Below, piece by piece: positions 45,764 to 55,800 of a stretch of 64,000 bases of DNA (its first letter is position 1; the number at the start of each line of letters is the position of its first letter). Origin of the DNA: an uncultured Tateyamaria sp. (GTDB taxonomy: Bacteria; Pseudomonadota; Alphaproteobacteria; Rhodobacterales; Rhodobacteraceae). Made by a program: the position numbers and the translations under genes. Location of the stretch: the NCBI RefSeq assembly GCF_947487805.1, contig NZ_CANKXW010000001.1, forward strand, positions 433,501 to 497,500. The letters are read 5' to 3'. Below the pieces are notes generated by a model, which saw only the letters and a list, made by a program, of their open reading frames with translations, had not been told where the DNA came from and did not search any database.

Positions 45764-46918
45764 TTATTTCACCGAGCCGGCCAAGAGGCCGCGCACGAGG
45801 TATTTCTGCATTGCAAAGAAGACGCACAGCGGCACCGCAATCGACACGAAGGCCGCCGTTGCAAGGATTTCCCAGTTGCCGCCCCGAGTGCCCAGCAGGT
45901 TCACGATCTGGTCGGTCATCACGGTGGTCTGACCCGTTGAGTCGATCAGGAACACTTTGGCCACGAGCAGGTCGTTCCATGTCCACAGGAACTGGAAGAT
46001 GGCAAAGGACGCCAAGGCAGGGAACGACAGTGGGAGGATGATCTTGGTAAAGATCTGGAAGTCCGTCGCGCCGTCCACCTTGGCGTTTTCGATGATGTCG
46101 CGGGGCAGGCCGACCATGTAGTTTCGCAAGAGGTATATCGCGAGCGGTAGCCCGAACCCTGTATGGGCCAGCCAGACGCCGAGGTAGCCTTTGCCGATGC
46201 CGACGCCCACATGCAGTTTCAACAGCGGGATCAGCGCCAGTTGCAGCGGCACCACCAGCAGCCCCACAACGCAGGCAATCAGGATCGCACGGCCGGGAAA
46301 GTCCATCCACGCCAGCGCATAGGCGGCAAAGGCCGCGACGACAATGGGAATGATCGTGGCCGGGATCGTGACCGTCAGCGTGTTGAAGAACGCCTTGGCC
46401 ATGTTGTCGTTGCTGTCACCACTGGTCATGATGTTGACGTAGTTTTCGGTGGTGAATTCGGGCGGCGACACGGCGGTCACAAAGGCGCGTTGCCCGCGGC
46501 CCGAGATCTGTTCGTCATTGCCTGACCAGACATAATTGCCGGCTGCATCGACGGAGAATGTCTCTCCGTCGCCCAGATCGGCGACGTCGCCGGGTTTGTA
46601 GGCGTCGACGGCGCGCGAGGATGTGCCCCAGCTCTGGATATCGCCAGAGCCGCCGTTTTCCTCGAAGATGTTGCCTTCGACCACGAAGAGCCCGTCGCGT
46701 TCGATGCGGTTTTCATCCGGGTCGTTGGCGCGGAAGCGTTCGGTTTGCTCGGACGGGAACAGGGACGCCCACCAGCCCGACCCGGTGATCTGGTCGGCGG
46801 TGCGGAAGGAGGACACCAGCAGGCCGAAGGTCGGGAAGACCCACAAGGCGACCAGCAGCACGACCGAGATGTTGACGACCCAGCCAAGGGACGATTTGGA
46901 ACCAGCAATATTATCCAT
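45764..46918 (-). CDS. aglG: Alpha-glucoside ABC transporter permease
   Basis: MalG-class membrane permease of 384 residues. After the first membrane segment an unusually long hydrophilic stretch (about residues 40 to 135, including FRANDPDENRIERDGLFVVEG and GDGETFSVDAAGNYVW) is predicted to be periplasmic, a known trait of AglG. Five more hydrophobic segments follow, with the EAA loop MVGLPRDIIENAKVDGATDFQIF. Follows aglF by 27 bp. Confidence 0.93.
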   Translation of the reverse strand: MDNIAGSKSSLGWVVNISVVLLVALWVFPTFGLLVSSFRTADQITGSGWWASLFPSEQTERFRANDPDENRIERDGLFVVEGNIFEENGGSGDIQSWGTSSRAVDAYKPGDVADLGDGETFSVDAAGNYVWSGNDEQISGRGQRAFVTAVSPPEFTTENYVNIMTSGDSNDNMAKAFFNTLTVTIPATIIPIVVAAFAAYALAWMDFPGRAILIACVVGLLVVPLQLALIPLLKLHVGVGIGKGYLGVWLAHTGFGLPLAIYLLRNYMVGLPRDIIENAKVDGATDFQIFTKIILPLSFPALASFAIFQFLWTWNDLLVAKVFLIDSTGQTTVMTDQIVNLLGTRGGNWEILATAAFVSIAVPLCVFFAMQKYLVRGLLAGSVK

Positions 46919-46945
46919 GATTTTGCTCCTTGCGATCGCGGGCCA

Positions 46946-48181
46946 TCATTTCATCTCCTTGCGGGCGTTGTAGACGTTCCAGATCAGGATCGGGGACACC
47001 ATGATCATGATCACGATGGCCGCCGCCGATCCGACACCCCAGTCATTGGCGCGGAACAGTTTGTCGAACATGTAGTTGGCGAGAACCTGGGTTTCCCACT
47101 GGCCGTTTGTCATGGCGAACACGATGTCAAAGACCTTGAGAACGGTGATGGTGATCGTGGTCCAGACCACGACGATGGTGCCCATGATCTGCGGCACCTT
47201 GATCTTGAAGAAGATCTGGAACGGGTTGGCGCCATCGACGATGGCGGCCTCGACCGTTTCCTCGGGGATGCCGCGCAGGGCGGCCGACAGGATCACCATG
47301 GCAAAGCCGGTCTGGATCCAGATCAGCACCACCATCAGCAGGAAGGAGTTCCAGAATGGAATGGTCAGCCATGTCTGTGGTTCGCCGTAGGGGTAGTCGA
47401 AGGTGAACACGCCGATGAGCGAGGTCAGCGACAGGTAGACGAGGTAAAGTGCGGCCACCCCGACAAAGAGGCGCAGTGGTACAAATCCCGCGCCGCCGCC
47501 GTTCTGGCGGCTTTCGGCGATGGGGCGCACGAATATCCAGCCGACATAGGCGACGATGCCCGCAAAGGACAAAAGGATGAGCGTGGGCAGGGCCTGCAAC
47601 ATCAGGAAAGACCCGAAGCCGCCGTCGAATTGCAGCCAGACCGCGTTGAGGATGCCGATCTGGTTCTGATCCGCGGGGCGGGTTTCATAGACCAGTTTGA
47701 AGATCACGCCCGCACCGACGAATGAAATCGCCATGGGCATGAAGATCAGGGATTTCGCGATGGACCCCCATTTGATCCGGTCGGTCAGTTGTGCGGCCAG
47801 AAGGCCAAAGGCGGTGGAGGCGGCGGGTACGACAATCAGCCACAGCAGGTTGTTGCGCAGCGCCTCCCAGAATTTCGGCTCGGCGGCCATTTGCTGGTAG
47901 TTGGCAAGGCCCACAAACGCGCCGCCCTGATCGCGGTCGGTCAGCGACAGGCGCAATGTTTCGAAAACGGGGTAGGCCAGATACAGACCCAGCGCGAACA
48001 TGGCGGGGAACAGGAACAGCCACGGGCGCACCATGTTGGCGCGGTTGATGTTCCGCCCTGCGTCCGGCCCGGTGGCCGGAAAGATCACCTTGTCCAGGAT
48101 CTGGTTGGAAAAATAGAAGTAGCCGATGCAACCGCCAACGCCGGCGACGATCGTGATCAATCCTAAGAGTGCGGGGTTCAT
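46946..48181 (-). CDS. aglF: Alpha-glucoside ABC transporter permease
   Basis: MalF-class permease of 411 residues. Several hydrophobic segments (LLGLITIVAGVGGCIGYFYF; PWLFLFPAMFALGLYLAYPVFE) and the EAA loop ALRGIPEETVEAAIVDGANPFQIF near the C-terminus. Partner of AglG. RBS AAGGGAG precedes the ATG. Separated from aglE by 112 bp carrying a palindrome and a strong stem-loop. Confidence 0.93.
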   Translation of the reverse strand: MNPALLGLITIVAGVGGCIGYFYFSNQILDKVIFPATGPDAGRNINRANMVRPWLFLFPAMFALGLYLAYPVFETLRLSLTDRDQGGAFVGLANYQQMAAEPKFWEALRNNLLWLIVVPAASTAFGLLAAQLTDRIKWGSIAKSLIFMPMAISFVGAGVIFKLVYETRPADQNQIGILNAVWLQFDGGFGSFLMLQALPTLILLSFAGIVAYVGWIFVRPIAESRQNGGGAGFVPLRLFVGVAALYLVYLSLTSLIGVFTFDYPYGEPQTWLTIPFWNSFLLMVVLIWIQTGFAMVILSAALRGIPEETVEAAIVDGANPFQIFFKIKVPQIMGTIVVVWTTITITVLKVFDIVFAMTNGQWETQVLANYMFDKLFRANDWGVGSAAAIVIMIMVSPILIWNVYNARKEMK

Positions 48182-48200
48182 GGCACGTCTCCCTTGCCAG

Positions 48201-48216
48201 AGACCAAGTTTGGTCT
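48201..48216. other. Palindrome upstream of aglF
   Basis: AGACCAA-gt-TTGGTCT, perfect 7-bp arms separated by two bases. It is 20 bp before the aglF start. The short centre suits a protein site or an extruded RNA hairpin that could influence aglF translation; no regulator is known from the sequence. Confidence 0.4.
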
Positions 48217-48242
48217 TGGGTGACCTTGCGGTCTTTGTCTTG

Positions 48243-48271
48243 GATCAGCCCGCGGCATGCGCGGACTGATC
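48243..48271. other. Stem-loop between aglE and aglF
   Basis: Arms GATCAGCCCGCG and CGCGGACTGATC (12 bp, one wobble/mismatch position) around a 5-base loop. It lies 23 bp after the aglE stop on the minus strand, like the hairpin after frcB. Probably stabilises the aglE message or attenuates read-through. Confidence 0.55.
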
Positions 48272-48293
48272 GATGTCGTGAGTGGAGGTGCGC

Positions 48294-49652
48294 TTACTTG
48301 AGCGCGTCCCAGCTGTCCTGGATGTCGGAGGCGACCGCGGCGGCGTCCTTGCCACCGGTATAGTCGACCATGCCGGTCCAGAATGTGCCTGCGCCAACAC
48401 CGCCGGGCATCAGGTCAGAGCCGTCGAACCGGAATGTGGTGGCACCCAGCAGAACCTCGCCCAGCGACCGCAGCGTGTCGTCCTTGTAGGCGTCGAGGTT
48501 CACACCGTTGTGCGGCGTCAGGAAGCCGGTCTGCGCCATCATGATCTCGTGGCTCAGCGGCAGCTGGAAGAACTCCATCAGCGCGTTGGTGGCGTCCGAC
48601 GGATCGGTGATCGCCATCAGCGTACCGCCGCCCAGAACCGGGTTGCCCAGATCCTTGGAAGCGTAGGAGGGGAAGTAGAAGAAGTTGGTGTCGACACCAA
48701 ATTCAACATCTTCGGGGAAGAAGGCCGGCACAAACGACGCCTGACGGTGCATGTAGCACTGCGGGGGCGAGGTGAAGAGGCCTTTGGGGCTGTCGCGGAA
48801 GTCCGTGGAGGCCACGGCACCCGCGCCGCCTGATACTTTTGCGTCATCGCGTGCAAACCAGCCGAATTCCTCGATCGCGGCGACGACACGGTCGTCGTTG
48901 AACGGGATCTCGTTGGTGGTCCACTGGTCATAGACGTCGGGCGACACGGTGCGCAGCATCATGTCCTCGACCCAGTCGGTCGCGGGCCAGCCTGTCGCGG
49001 CACCGGATCCCAGACCGATGCACCATGGCACCTCGCCGTCGGCGACGATCTGATCGGTCAGCGCCTTGAGGTCTTCCATGGTCTCGGGCACGTCATAGCC
49101 CGCGTCCTCGAAGTTCTCGGGGTTGTACCACACGAGCGACTTGACGTTCACGTTGTAGAAGAAGCCGTACATCTGGTCGTTGCCATCGGCGTCGGCATAG
49201 GTGCCCAGATCAACCCAGGACTGGCCCGCCGCATAGTTGTTGGCAACCCAGTCGCCTGTGCCTGCGGGCAGCGGGTGCAGCTGGCCCTTGGAAGCCATGA
49301 CGGCCGCCAGACCCGGCTGCGGGAACACGGCGACGTTGGGGGCGGAGCCCGCTTCGGCGTCGATCACGATCTGCTGTTCGAACGAATCCGACCCGGTGTA
49401 GATCGCGTCCGCGCCTGTGGCCGCTTCGAAATAGGCCAGGGCGTTGTCGAGATACCCGTCCTCGGGTGTCAGCCAGGGGCCAAAGATGGTCACGGTCTGG
49501 CCGCTCAGATCCGGAGCGTTTGCCGCCCATGCGTCATAGCTGTCCCAGCTGAACGGGCCTTCACCCGGCGCGAATGCCAGGTGGCCGTCCGCATGCACGG
49601 TCGCAGCTGTGATAGCCAACGCTGCGGCGCTGGCCAGAAGTGTCTTGGTCAT
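48294..49652 (-). CDS. aglE: Alpha-glucoside ABC transporter substrate-binding protein
   Basis: Periplasmic CUT1-class receptor of 452 residues. Signal peptide MTKTLLASAAALAITAATVHA; LSGQTVTIFGPWLTPEDGYLDNALAYFEAATG is the typical first strand-helix region; WPATDWVEDMMLR and FFYFPSYASKDLGNPVLGGG follow. The start at 49652 follows GGGAGGAAG; nine extra codons upstream are disregarded. First gene of the agl operon, controlled from the operator at 49724-49735. Confidence 0.93.
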   Translation of the reverse strand: MTKTLLASAAALAITAATVHADGHLAFAPGEGPFSWDSYDAWAANAPDLSGQTVTIFGPWLTPEDGYLDNALAYFEAATGADAIYTGSDSFEQQIVIDAEAGSAPNVAVFPQPGLAAVMASKGQLHPLPAGTGDWVANNYAAGQSWVDLGTYADADGNDQMYGFFYNVNVKSLVWYNPENFEDAGYDVPETMEDLKALTDQIVADGEVPWCIGLGSGAATGWPATDWVEDMMLRTVSPDVYDQWTTNEIPFNDDRVVAAIEEFGWFARDDAKVSGGAGAVASTDFRDSPKGLFTSPPQCYMHRQASFVPAFFPEDVEFGVDTNFFYFPSYASKDLGNPVLGGGTLMAITDPSDATNALMEFFQLPLSHEIMMAQTGFLTPHNGVNLDAYKDDTLRSLGEVLLGATTFRFDGSDLMPGGVGAGTFWTGMVDYTGGKDAAAVASDIQDSWDALK

Positions 49653-49723
49653 TTGTATCTTCCTCCCAAAGGTGTCCAAGTGACCGGATGATCAACCGGT
49701 CGGAAGCGCGTCTTCAAAGTTGT

Positions 49724-49735
49724 CAAAGCGCTTTG
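49724..49735. promoter_or_regulatory. AglR operator O1 (aglE side)
   Basis: Perfect 12-bp LacI-type palindrome CAAAGC-GCTTTG with the central CG pair recognised by this family. It overlaps TTGACA (minus strand, 49726-49721), a perfect -35 hexamer for aglE, so bound AglR would block the operon. Confidence 0.75.
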
Positions 49736-49871
49736 GAATGCGGTGAACGTCGCTCAAAAAATCGAGTCTGTCAAACGCTGTGCTGTGTTGCGGTGATATT
49801 ATTTTAACACGGACACGTTCAAACACCGAAGGTTTTGACGCGCGGCTCACACTTGGGTAGCGTCGCCAAAA

Positions 49872-49885
49872 CCAAAACGCTTTGG
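49872..49885. promoter_or_regulatory. AglR operator O2 (aglR side)
   Basis: CCAAAACGCTTTGG, 14 bp, with 6 of 7 pairs matching around a central CG. It lies 12 bp before the proposed GTG start of aglR, implying autoregulation. Distance to O1 is about 149 bp centre to centre, close to 14 helical turns, compatible with looping. Confidence 0.65.
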
Positions 49886-49897
49886 ACCGGAAACGCC

Positions 49898-50923
49898 GTG
49901 AATCTCAAGGAACTCTCTCAATTGCTGGGTCTGAGCCAGACCACGGTCAGCCGTGCGCTGAACGGTTATCCCGAAGTATCGGAGGCCACGCGTGCCCGCG
50001 TGGTCGCAGCGGCGCAGGCGCACAGCTACAGCCCGAATACCCGTGCGCAAAGCCTCGCGACCGGGCTGTCGCGCTGTATCGGGCACGTGATTTCGGTGAA
50101 TGATTCGGGTGAGATGGTGAACCCGATCTTTGGGGATTTCATGGCTGGGGCGGGCGAGACCTATGCCGCGCATGGTTACGACATGATGGTCACCCGCGTG
50201 GGCAAGGACGGCGAAGAAGACGTCTATCGCAACCTCAAGGCCCGGGGCGCCGTGGACGGGCTGGTGGTTCACGCGCCGCGCAAAGCCGACCCGCGTTTGC
50301 CGCTGCTGACCGAGATCGGGTTGCCGTTTGTGGTGCATGGCCGGTCGACGGGGGCAAGCGTGCCCTATTCGTGGCTCGACGTGAACAACCGGCGCGCGTT
50401 CCGCGATGCGGCGGCCTATCTGACCGGGCTGGGCCACCGGCGCATTGCGCTGATCAACGGGCAGGAAGAGCTGGATTTCGCGATTCGCCGCCGTCAGGGA
50501 TTCGAAGCCGCGCTGGAAGAGGCCGGGATCGCGGTTGATCCGGACCTGATGGCCCGTGGCGAGATGACCGAGGATTACGGCCATGCCTGTGCCGCGCGCA
50601 TGCTGGATCGGCCGGAGCCGCCCACGGCGTTTCTTGCTGCGTCCATCATCTGCGCCGCCGGCGTGCGCCGTGCGCTGGACGAACGCGGGATGAAGCCGGG
50701 GCGCGATGTGTCGATCGTGACCTTTGACGACTGCCTGAGCTATTTCGGCAATGGGGGCGATGTGCCCGTGTTCACGGCCATGCAATCGTCGGTGCGCGCC
50801 GCGGGGGCCGCGCTGGCGCAGATGCTGCTGGACCGGATCGCAGACCCCGGCGCGCCCCATCAACAGACCCTGTGGGAGGCCGAGTTCGTCATCGGGTCTT
50901 CGACGGATCACTGCAAGGACTGA
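49898..50923 (+). CDS. aglR: LacI-family repressor of alpha-glucoside genes
   Basis: LacI/GalR-class regulator of 341 residues. Helix-turn-helix and hinge: NLKELSQLLGLSQTTVSRALNGYPEVSEATRARV, then SPNTRAQSLATGLSRCIG leading into a periplasmic-binding-like sugar domain. I use the GTG at 49898 because family members begin with this helix; the in-frame upstream codons would place operator O2 inside the gene. Divergent from aglE. Repression relieved by imported alpha-glucosides is inferred. Confidence 0.9.
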   Translation: MNLKELSQLLGLSQTTVSRALNGYPEVSEATRARVVAAAQAHSYSPNTRAQSLATGLSRCIGHVISVNDSGEMVNPIFGDFMAGAGETYAAHGYDMMVTRVGKDGEEDVYRNLKARGAVDGLVVHAPRKADPRLPLLTEIGLPFVVHGRSTGASVPYSWLDVNNRRAFRDAAAYLTGLGHRRIALINGQEELDFAIRRRQGFEAALEEAGIAVDPDLMARGEMTEDYGHACAARMLDRPEPPTAFLAASIICAAGVRRALDERGMKPGRDVSIVTFDDCLSYFGNGGDVPVFTAMQSSVRAAGAALAQMLLDRIADPGAPHQQTLWEAEFVIGSSTDHCKD

Positions 50924-50925
50924 CC

Positions 50926-52251
50926 ATGTTCACCCATTCCCGTTCCGATTTTCCCCAAGGGTTCGTCTTTGGGGCCGCCACCTCTGCGTATCAGATCGAA
51001 GGTCATGCCCATGGCGGGGCTGGCCGCACCATCTGGGACGATTTTGCCGCCGGGCCCGGCAATGTCGTGCGCGGCGAGGATGGCGCGCTGGCCTGTGATC
51101 ACTACCACCGCTACGAGGCGGACCTCGACCTGTTGCAGGCCGCTGGTTTTGACGCCTACCGGTTCTCGACCAGCTGGGCGCGGGTGATGCCGGACGGGCG
51201 GACCGTGAATCCCGAAGGGCTGGATTTCTATGACCGGCTGACCGACGCGATGCTGGAGCGGGGTCTGAAACCCTGCGCGACGCTGTATCATTGGGAATTG
51301 CCGTCGGCTTTGCAGGACAAGGGCGGGTGGCGCAACCGCGACATCGCCGGATGGCTCGCGGATTTTGCCGAGACGATCATGGGGCGCATCGGCGACCGGA
51401 TGTATTCGGTCGCCACCATCAACGAGTTCTGGTGCGTGGCGTTCCTGTCGCATTTCCTGGGCCATCACGCGCCGGGGACGCGCGATATCCGTGCGGCGGC
51501 GCGTGCGATGCACCACGTTTTGCTAGCCCATGGCACGGCCATCGAACGCATGCGCGGCATGGGGCTGTCCAATCTGGGCGCCGTTTTCAACATGGAGTGG
51601 GCGACGCCCGCCGATGACCGCGCGGAGGCAGCGGAGGCGGCGGCACTTTATGATGACTACTACAACCACTTCTACATTTCGGGTGCGTTCAAGGGGCGCT
51701 ATCCGGACCGTGTGGTGGACGCTCTGGGCCCGCATCTGCCCGACGGATGGCAGGACGATTTCGGGACAATCACTGCGCCGCTCGACTGGGCGGGGGTGAA
51801 TTACTATACCCGGTCGATCATCGCGCCCAATGATGGGCCATGGCCGCACCACAACAGCGTGCCCGGCCCCCTGCCCAAAACGCAGATGGGGTGGGAGATC
51901 TATCCGCAGGGGCTGCGCGATTTTCTGGTGCGGACGGCGGCGGAGTACACGGGTGATTTGCCGCTGTTCGTGACGGAAAACGGGATGTCCAATGCGGACA
52001 CTGTGGCCGGCGGAGTGGTGCAGGACGATGCGCGCATCGCTTATTTCCAGAGCCACCTGGCCGCCGTTCGGGACGCGATTGCGGCGGGCGTGCCGTTGAA
52101 AGGGTACATGGCCTGGTCGCTCATGGACAATTACGAGTGGGCGCTGGGGTACGAGAAACGCTTTGGCCTTGTGCATGTCGATTTCGAGACGTTGGAGCGG
52201 ACCCCCAAGGCGTCGTGGCACGCCTTCAAGGCGATGCTGGGCGGGGATTAA
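50926..52251 (+). CDS. Beta-glucosidase, glycoside hydrolase family 1
   Basis: GH1 enzyme of 441 residues cleaving beta-glucosides. N-terminal signature FPQGFVFGAATSAYQIEGHAHGG; acid/base Glu in TINEFWCVAFLSH, where the usual NEP becomes NEF; nucleophile Glu in LFVTENGMSN; C-terminal GYMAWSLMDNYEWALGY. No signal peptide. It starts 2 bp after aglR and is cotranscribed with it, so a beta-glucosidase is placed under the alpha-glucoside regulator. Confidence 0.92.
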   Translation: MFTHSRSDFPQGFVFGAATSAYQIEGHAHGGAGRTIWDDFAAGPGNVVRGEDGALACDHYHRYEADLDLLQAAGFDAYRFSTSWARVMPDGRTVNPEGLDFYDRLTDAMLERGLKPCATLYHWELPSALQDKGGWRNRDIAGWLADFAETIMGRIGDRMYSVATINEFWCVAFLSHFLGHHAPGTRDIRAAARAMHHVLLAHGTAIERMRGMGLSNLGAVFNMEWATPADDRAEAAEAAALYDDYYNHFYISGAFKGRYPDRVVDALGPHLPDGWQDDFGTITAPLDWAGVNYYTRSIIAPNDGPWPHHNSVPGPLPKTQMGWEIYPQGLRDFLVRTAAEYTGDLPLFVTENGMSNADTVAGGVVQDDARIAYFQSHLAAVRDAIAAGVPLKGYMAWSLMDNYEWALGYEKRFGLVHVDFETLERTPKASWHAFKAMLGGD

Positions 52252-52286
52252 CGGACTGTTAACCACGAACGGCGAAGAGTGAGGTC

Positions 52287-52706
52287 ATGCGTACCCTGTC
52301 TTTGTCCGTCCTTGGTGTTCTGCTGTTTGTCCTGCCGTCCTGTCACACGGCGGGCCCGCATTTTCGCGGGTTGCCCGCAACGACCGTCACCGTTGACGGC
52401 TCTACCTTTGACGTGCGGGTGAATGGCCGTTTGGCCGAGGCGATCCGCACCAATGTCGAGTACGCGCCCCGGTTTGGTCCCATCAATGCGCGGGCCAAGC
52501 GGGCGATGGAGATGGTCAGCGGATGCCCGGTCAAGGAGGTGCGGGGCGATCAGGCGCAGGCGACCGGCATCCTGAAATGCGGCAAGGGTGGCCCGGCGGT
52601 TGACCGGTTGAAACCGCAGGGGGAATACGACTGCATCACCCTCGACAGCTATATCAGTCCGGCGACGAATGAACTGGTGCTTGATCTGGATTGCGACCTG
52701 ATCTGA
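52287..52706 (+). CDS. Small predicted lipoprotein of unknown function
   Basis: Protein of 139 residues. A short hydrophobic signal ends in a lipobox-like LPSC (Cys19), suggesting a lipid-anchored periplasmic protein. The rest is soluble, with further Cys in SGCPVKEV, LKCGK, YDCIT and LDCDLI that could pair as disulfides. I do not recognise the domain. It sits between the GH1 gene and smc, on the same strand as both. Confidence 0.7.
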   Translation: MRTLSLSVLGVLLFVLPSCHTAGPHFRGLPATTVTVDGSTFDVRVNGRLAEAIRTNVEYAPRFGPINARAKRAMEMVSGCPVKEVRGDQAQATGILKCGKGGPAVDRLKPQGEYDCITLDSYISPATNELVLDLDCDLI

Positions 52707-52834
52707 CTTGGATGACCGCAATATCTTGTGGATAAACCGGGTTTGTGCGCATTTTGTGGTGGGTAAGTCGTTGACAGACGCCATGTGTGGCCCGCACGAT
52801 ACCAGCCCAGTGACCACAGCACAGGCCCGGCCCA

Positions 52835-55800
52835 TTGCGCTTTTCGAAACTCAGGCTCACAGGATTCAAATCCTTTGTCGATCCGACCGATCTGATCATC
52901 GCGGACGGGCTGACGGGCGTTGTGGGGCCGAACGGGTGCGGCAAATCCAACCTGCTTGAGGCGTTGCGCTGGGTGATGGGGGAAAACCGCCCTACGGCCA
53001 TGCGCGGTGGCGGGATGGAGGACGTGATCTTTGCCGGGGCAGCGACGCGGCCTGCGCGCAACTTTGCCGAAGTCAGCCTGCATATGGACAATTCCGAACG
53101 GCTGGCACCGGCGGGGTTCAATGATCAGGATACGCTGGAAATTGTCCGCCGCATCACGCGCGATGTGGGCAGTGCCTACAAGACCAATGGCAAAGACGTG
53201 CGGGCGCGGGATGTGCAGATGCTCTTTGCCGATGCGTCCACCGGGGCGCATTCGCCCGCGCTGGTCCGGCAGGGGCAGATTGCCGAACTGATCAACGCAA
53301 AGCCAAAGAACCGCCGCCGCATCCTCGAAGAGGCGGCGGGCATCTCGGGGCTGTACCAGCGGCGGCACGAGGCGGAGCTGAAGCTGAAAGGCGCAGAGCA
53401 GAACCTGTCGCGCGTTGATGACGTGATCGAACAGCTGGCCGCGCAACTGGCGCAACTGGCGCGGCAGGCACGTCAGGCGGCGCGGTATCGCGAGATCGGA
53501 GAACAGCTGCGCTTGTCCGAGGGGCAGTTGTTGTACCGCCGATGGCGAGAGGCGGACGAAGCCCGCGCGGTGGCGGATGAGGAGCTGCGCGCGCGGACCA
53601 CAGCGGCGGCGCAGGCCGAAGGGGCGGTGCGGATCAGTGCCAAGGCCCGCCAGACCGCCGAGGACGCGCTGCCGCCGTTGCGCGAGGAAGAGGCGATTGC
53701 GGCGGCGGTCCTGCAACGTCTGGCGGTGCAGCGCGACACGCTGAGTGATCAGGAACGGCAAGCGGCACAGACCATCGAGACGCTGACACAGCGGATCGCG
53801 CAACTGGGCCGCGACATCGAGCGCGAGGGCGGGTTGAACCGTGACGCGGGCGAAACCATCGAACGGCTCGAATGGGAAGCGGCGGAAATCGCCAAGGCGA
53901 GCGAGGGCCATGCCGACCTGCTGGCCGCGGCGGCCGCGGCGGCGCGCGAGGCGGGACAGGTGTTGCAGGCCCGCGAATCGGATCAGTCGGACAAGACCGA
54001 AGATGTCGCACGTCTGGCGGCGCGGCACGGGTCGGCGCAGCGTTTGCTGGAAGACAGCCGCAAGGTCGAGCAGCGGTCGGAGGCCGAAGCGGCCAAGGCG
54101 CGCGATGCCGTGGCGACCAGCCAGGCGGCGCTGGACAAGGCGGGCACCGATTTCGAAGCGGCGCAGGCGGCGGCAGCCACCGCCGAGGCAACCGCGCGGG
54201 CGGCGGATGAGACGCTTGTCGCCGCAGAAGAGGCGCGGGCCGAGACCCAGTCGCGCGAGGCGGATGCACGGGCGGAACGATCCGAAGCCGAGGGCGAAAT
54301 GAACGCGCTGCGCGCTGAAACCGGGGCGCTTGCCAAACTGGTGCAGCGGGACACGGCAGAGGGTGGCCAGATCCTCGACCGGTTGCAGGTACAGCAGGGG
54401 TTTGAAAAGGCGCTGGGCGCGGCCCTTGCCGACGATCTGCGCGCGCCCGAGGTGGATGCGGACGGGCCCTCGGGGTGGTCGGTCCTGCCCGCTTATGGCG
54501 TTGTGCAAGCTTTGCCCGATGGGGTGACGCCCCTGACGCAACATGTCTCGGTGCCCGATGTTCTGGTCCGGCGGATGAGCCAGATCGGCATGTGTGATGC
54601 CGAGGACGCGGCGCGGTTGCAGCCGCTGTTGCAACCGGGTCAGCGGCTGGTGTCGCCCGAGGGCGATTTGTGGCGGTGGGACGGGTTCCGCGCCTGGGCC
54701 GAGGATGCGCCAAGTGCGGCAGCATTGCGTCTGCAACAGCTCAACCGGTTGGAAGAATTGAAACAATCGCTGGAGCGTGCCACGGCACGGGCGGATGGCG
54801 CGCGGCAGGCGCACGAGGCGTTGACCGCGCGGATGGCGGAGTTGACGGATGCCGACAAGCGCGCCCGCCATGCCCGGCGCGAGGCGGACCGTATGGTGGC
54901 CGACGCCGCCCGCGCGCTGAGCCGGGCCGAGGCGGACCGCAACCTTGCGCAGGGGCGGCTCGAATCGCTTGGGCTGGCCGTCACACGCCATGAAGAGGAT
55001 GCGATGGGCGCACGGGCCCGCGTGTCAGAGGCGGAAACCGCCCTCGCCGATCTGCCAGATCTGGCGGCGGCCCGCGCCGAGGCAGAAGACCTGCGCATGA
55101 CGGTCGAGGCGGCGCGGATCACCATGATGTCGCGCCGGTCCGCCCATGATGACTTGCGCCGGACCGGCGAGGCACGCACCAAACGGGCGCAGGAGATCAC
55201 CAAAGAGGTCAGCGGGTGGAAGCACCGGCTTGAAACCGCGGAACGGCGCACGGCGGAGTTGGTGGAACGCAAGGGCACGTCGGAGGCGGAGTTGAAGGCT
55301 GCCGAGGCCACGCCCGCCGAACTGGCCGCCAAGCGCGCAGCACTGGGCGAGGAGATTGCCCGCGCGGAGGCCCGCAAGGCCGAGGCGTCCAACACCTTGT
55401 CCGAGGCGGAGGCAAAGCTGCGCGACGCCACCACCGCTGAGCGCGAGAGCGAGCGTCTTGCATCCGAGGCGCGTGAGGCGCGGGCCCGGTCCGAAGCGCG
55501 TGCGGAGGCTGCGCGCGAGACGGTTGGCTATGCTGCGGAACGAATCGCTGAAGAGGCGCAGGTGACGCCCAACCAGCTCTTGGGCACGTTGGACATGTCA
55601 CCCGATGACATCCCTGGCACTCAGGCGCTTGAGGCCGAGGTGAACCGTCTGAAACGTCAGCGCGATGCGCTGGGTGCGGTGAACCTGCGGGCCGAAGAGG
55701 ACGCCAAGGAGGTGCAGGTCGAACATGACACGCTCGTGGCGGAAAAATCCGACCTCGAGGAGGCAATCAAGACCCTGCGCAGCGGTATTGCCAGCCTCAA

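Noticed and set aside
52727-52735. TGTGGATAA, a perfect single DnaA box upstream of smc
   Set aside because: One 9-mer is expected about once by chance in a window this size. There is no cluster, no AT-rich unwinding region and no dnaA, parAB or hemE nearby.
53634-54725. Long Pro/Arg-rich minus-strand frame inside smc
   Set aside because: The composition is the mirror of the Ala/Glu-rich SMC coiled coil; no start context or domain supports it.
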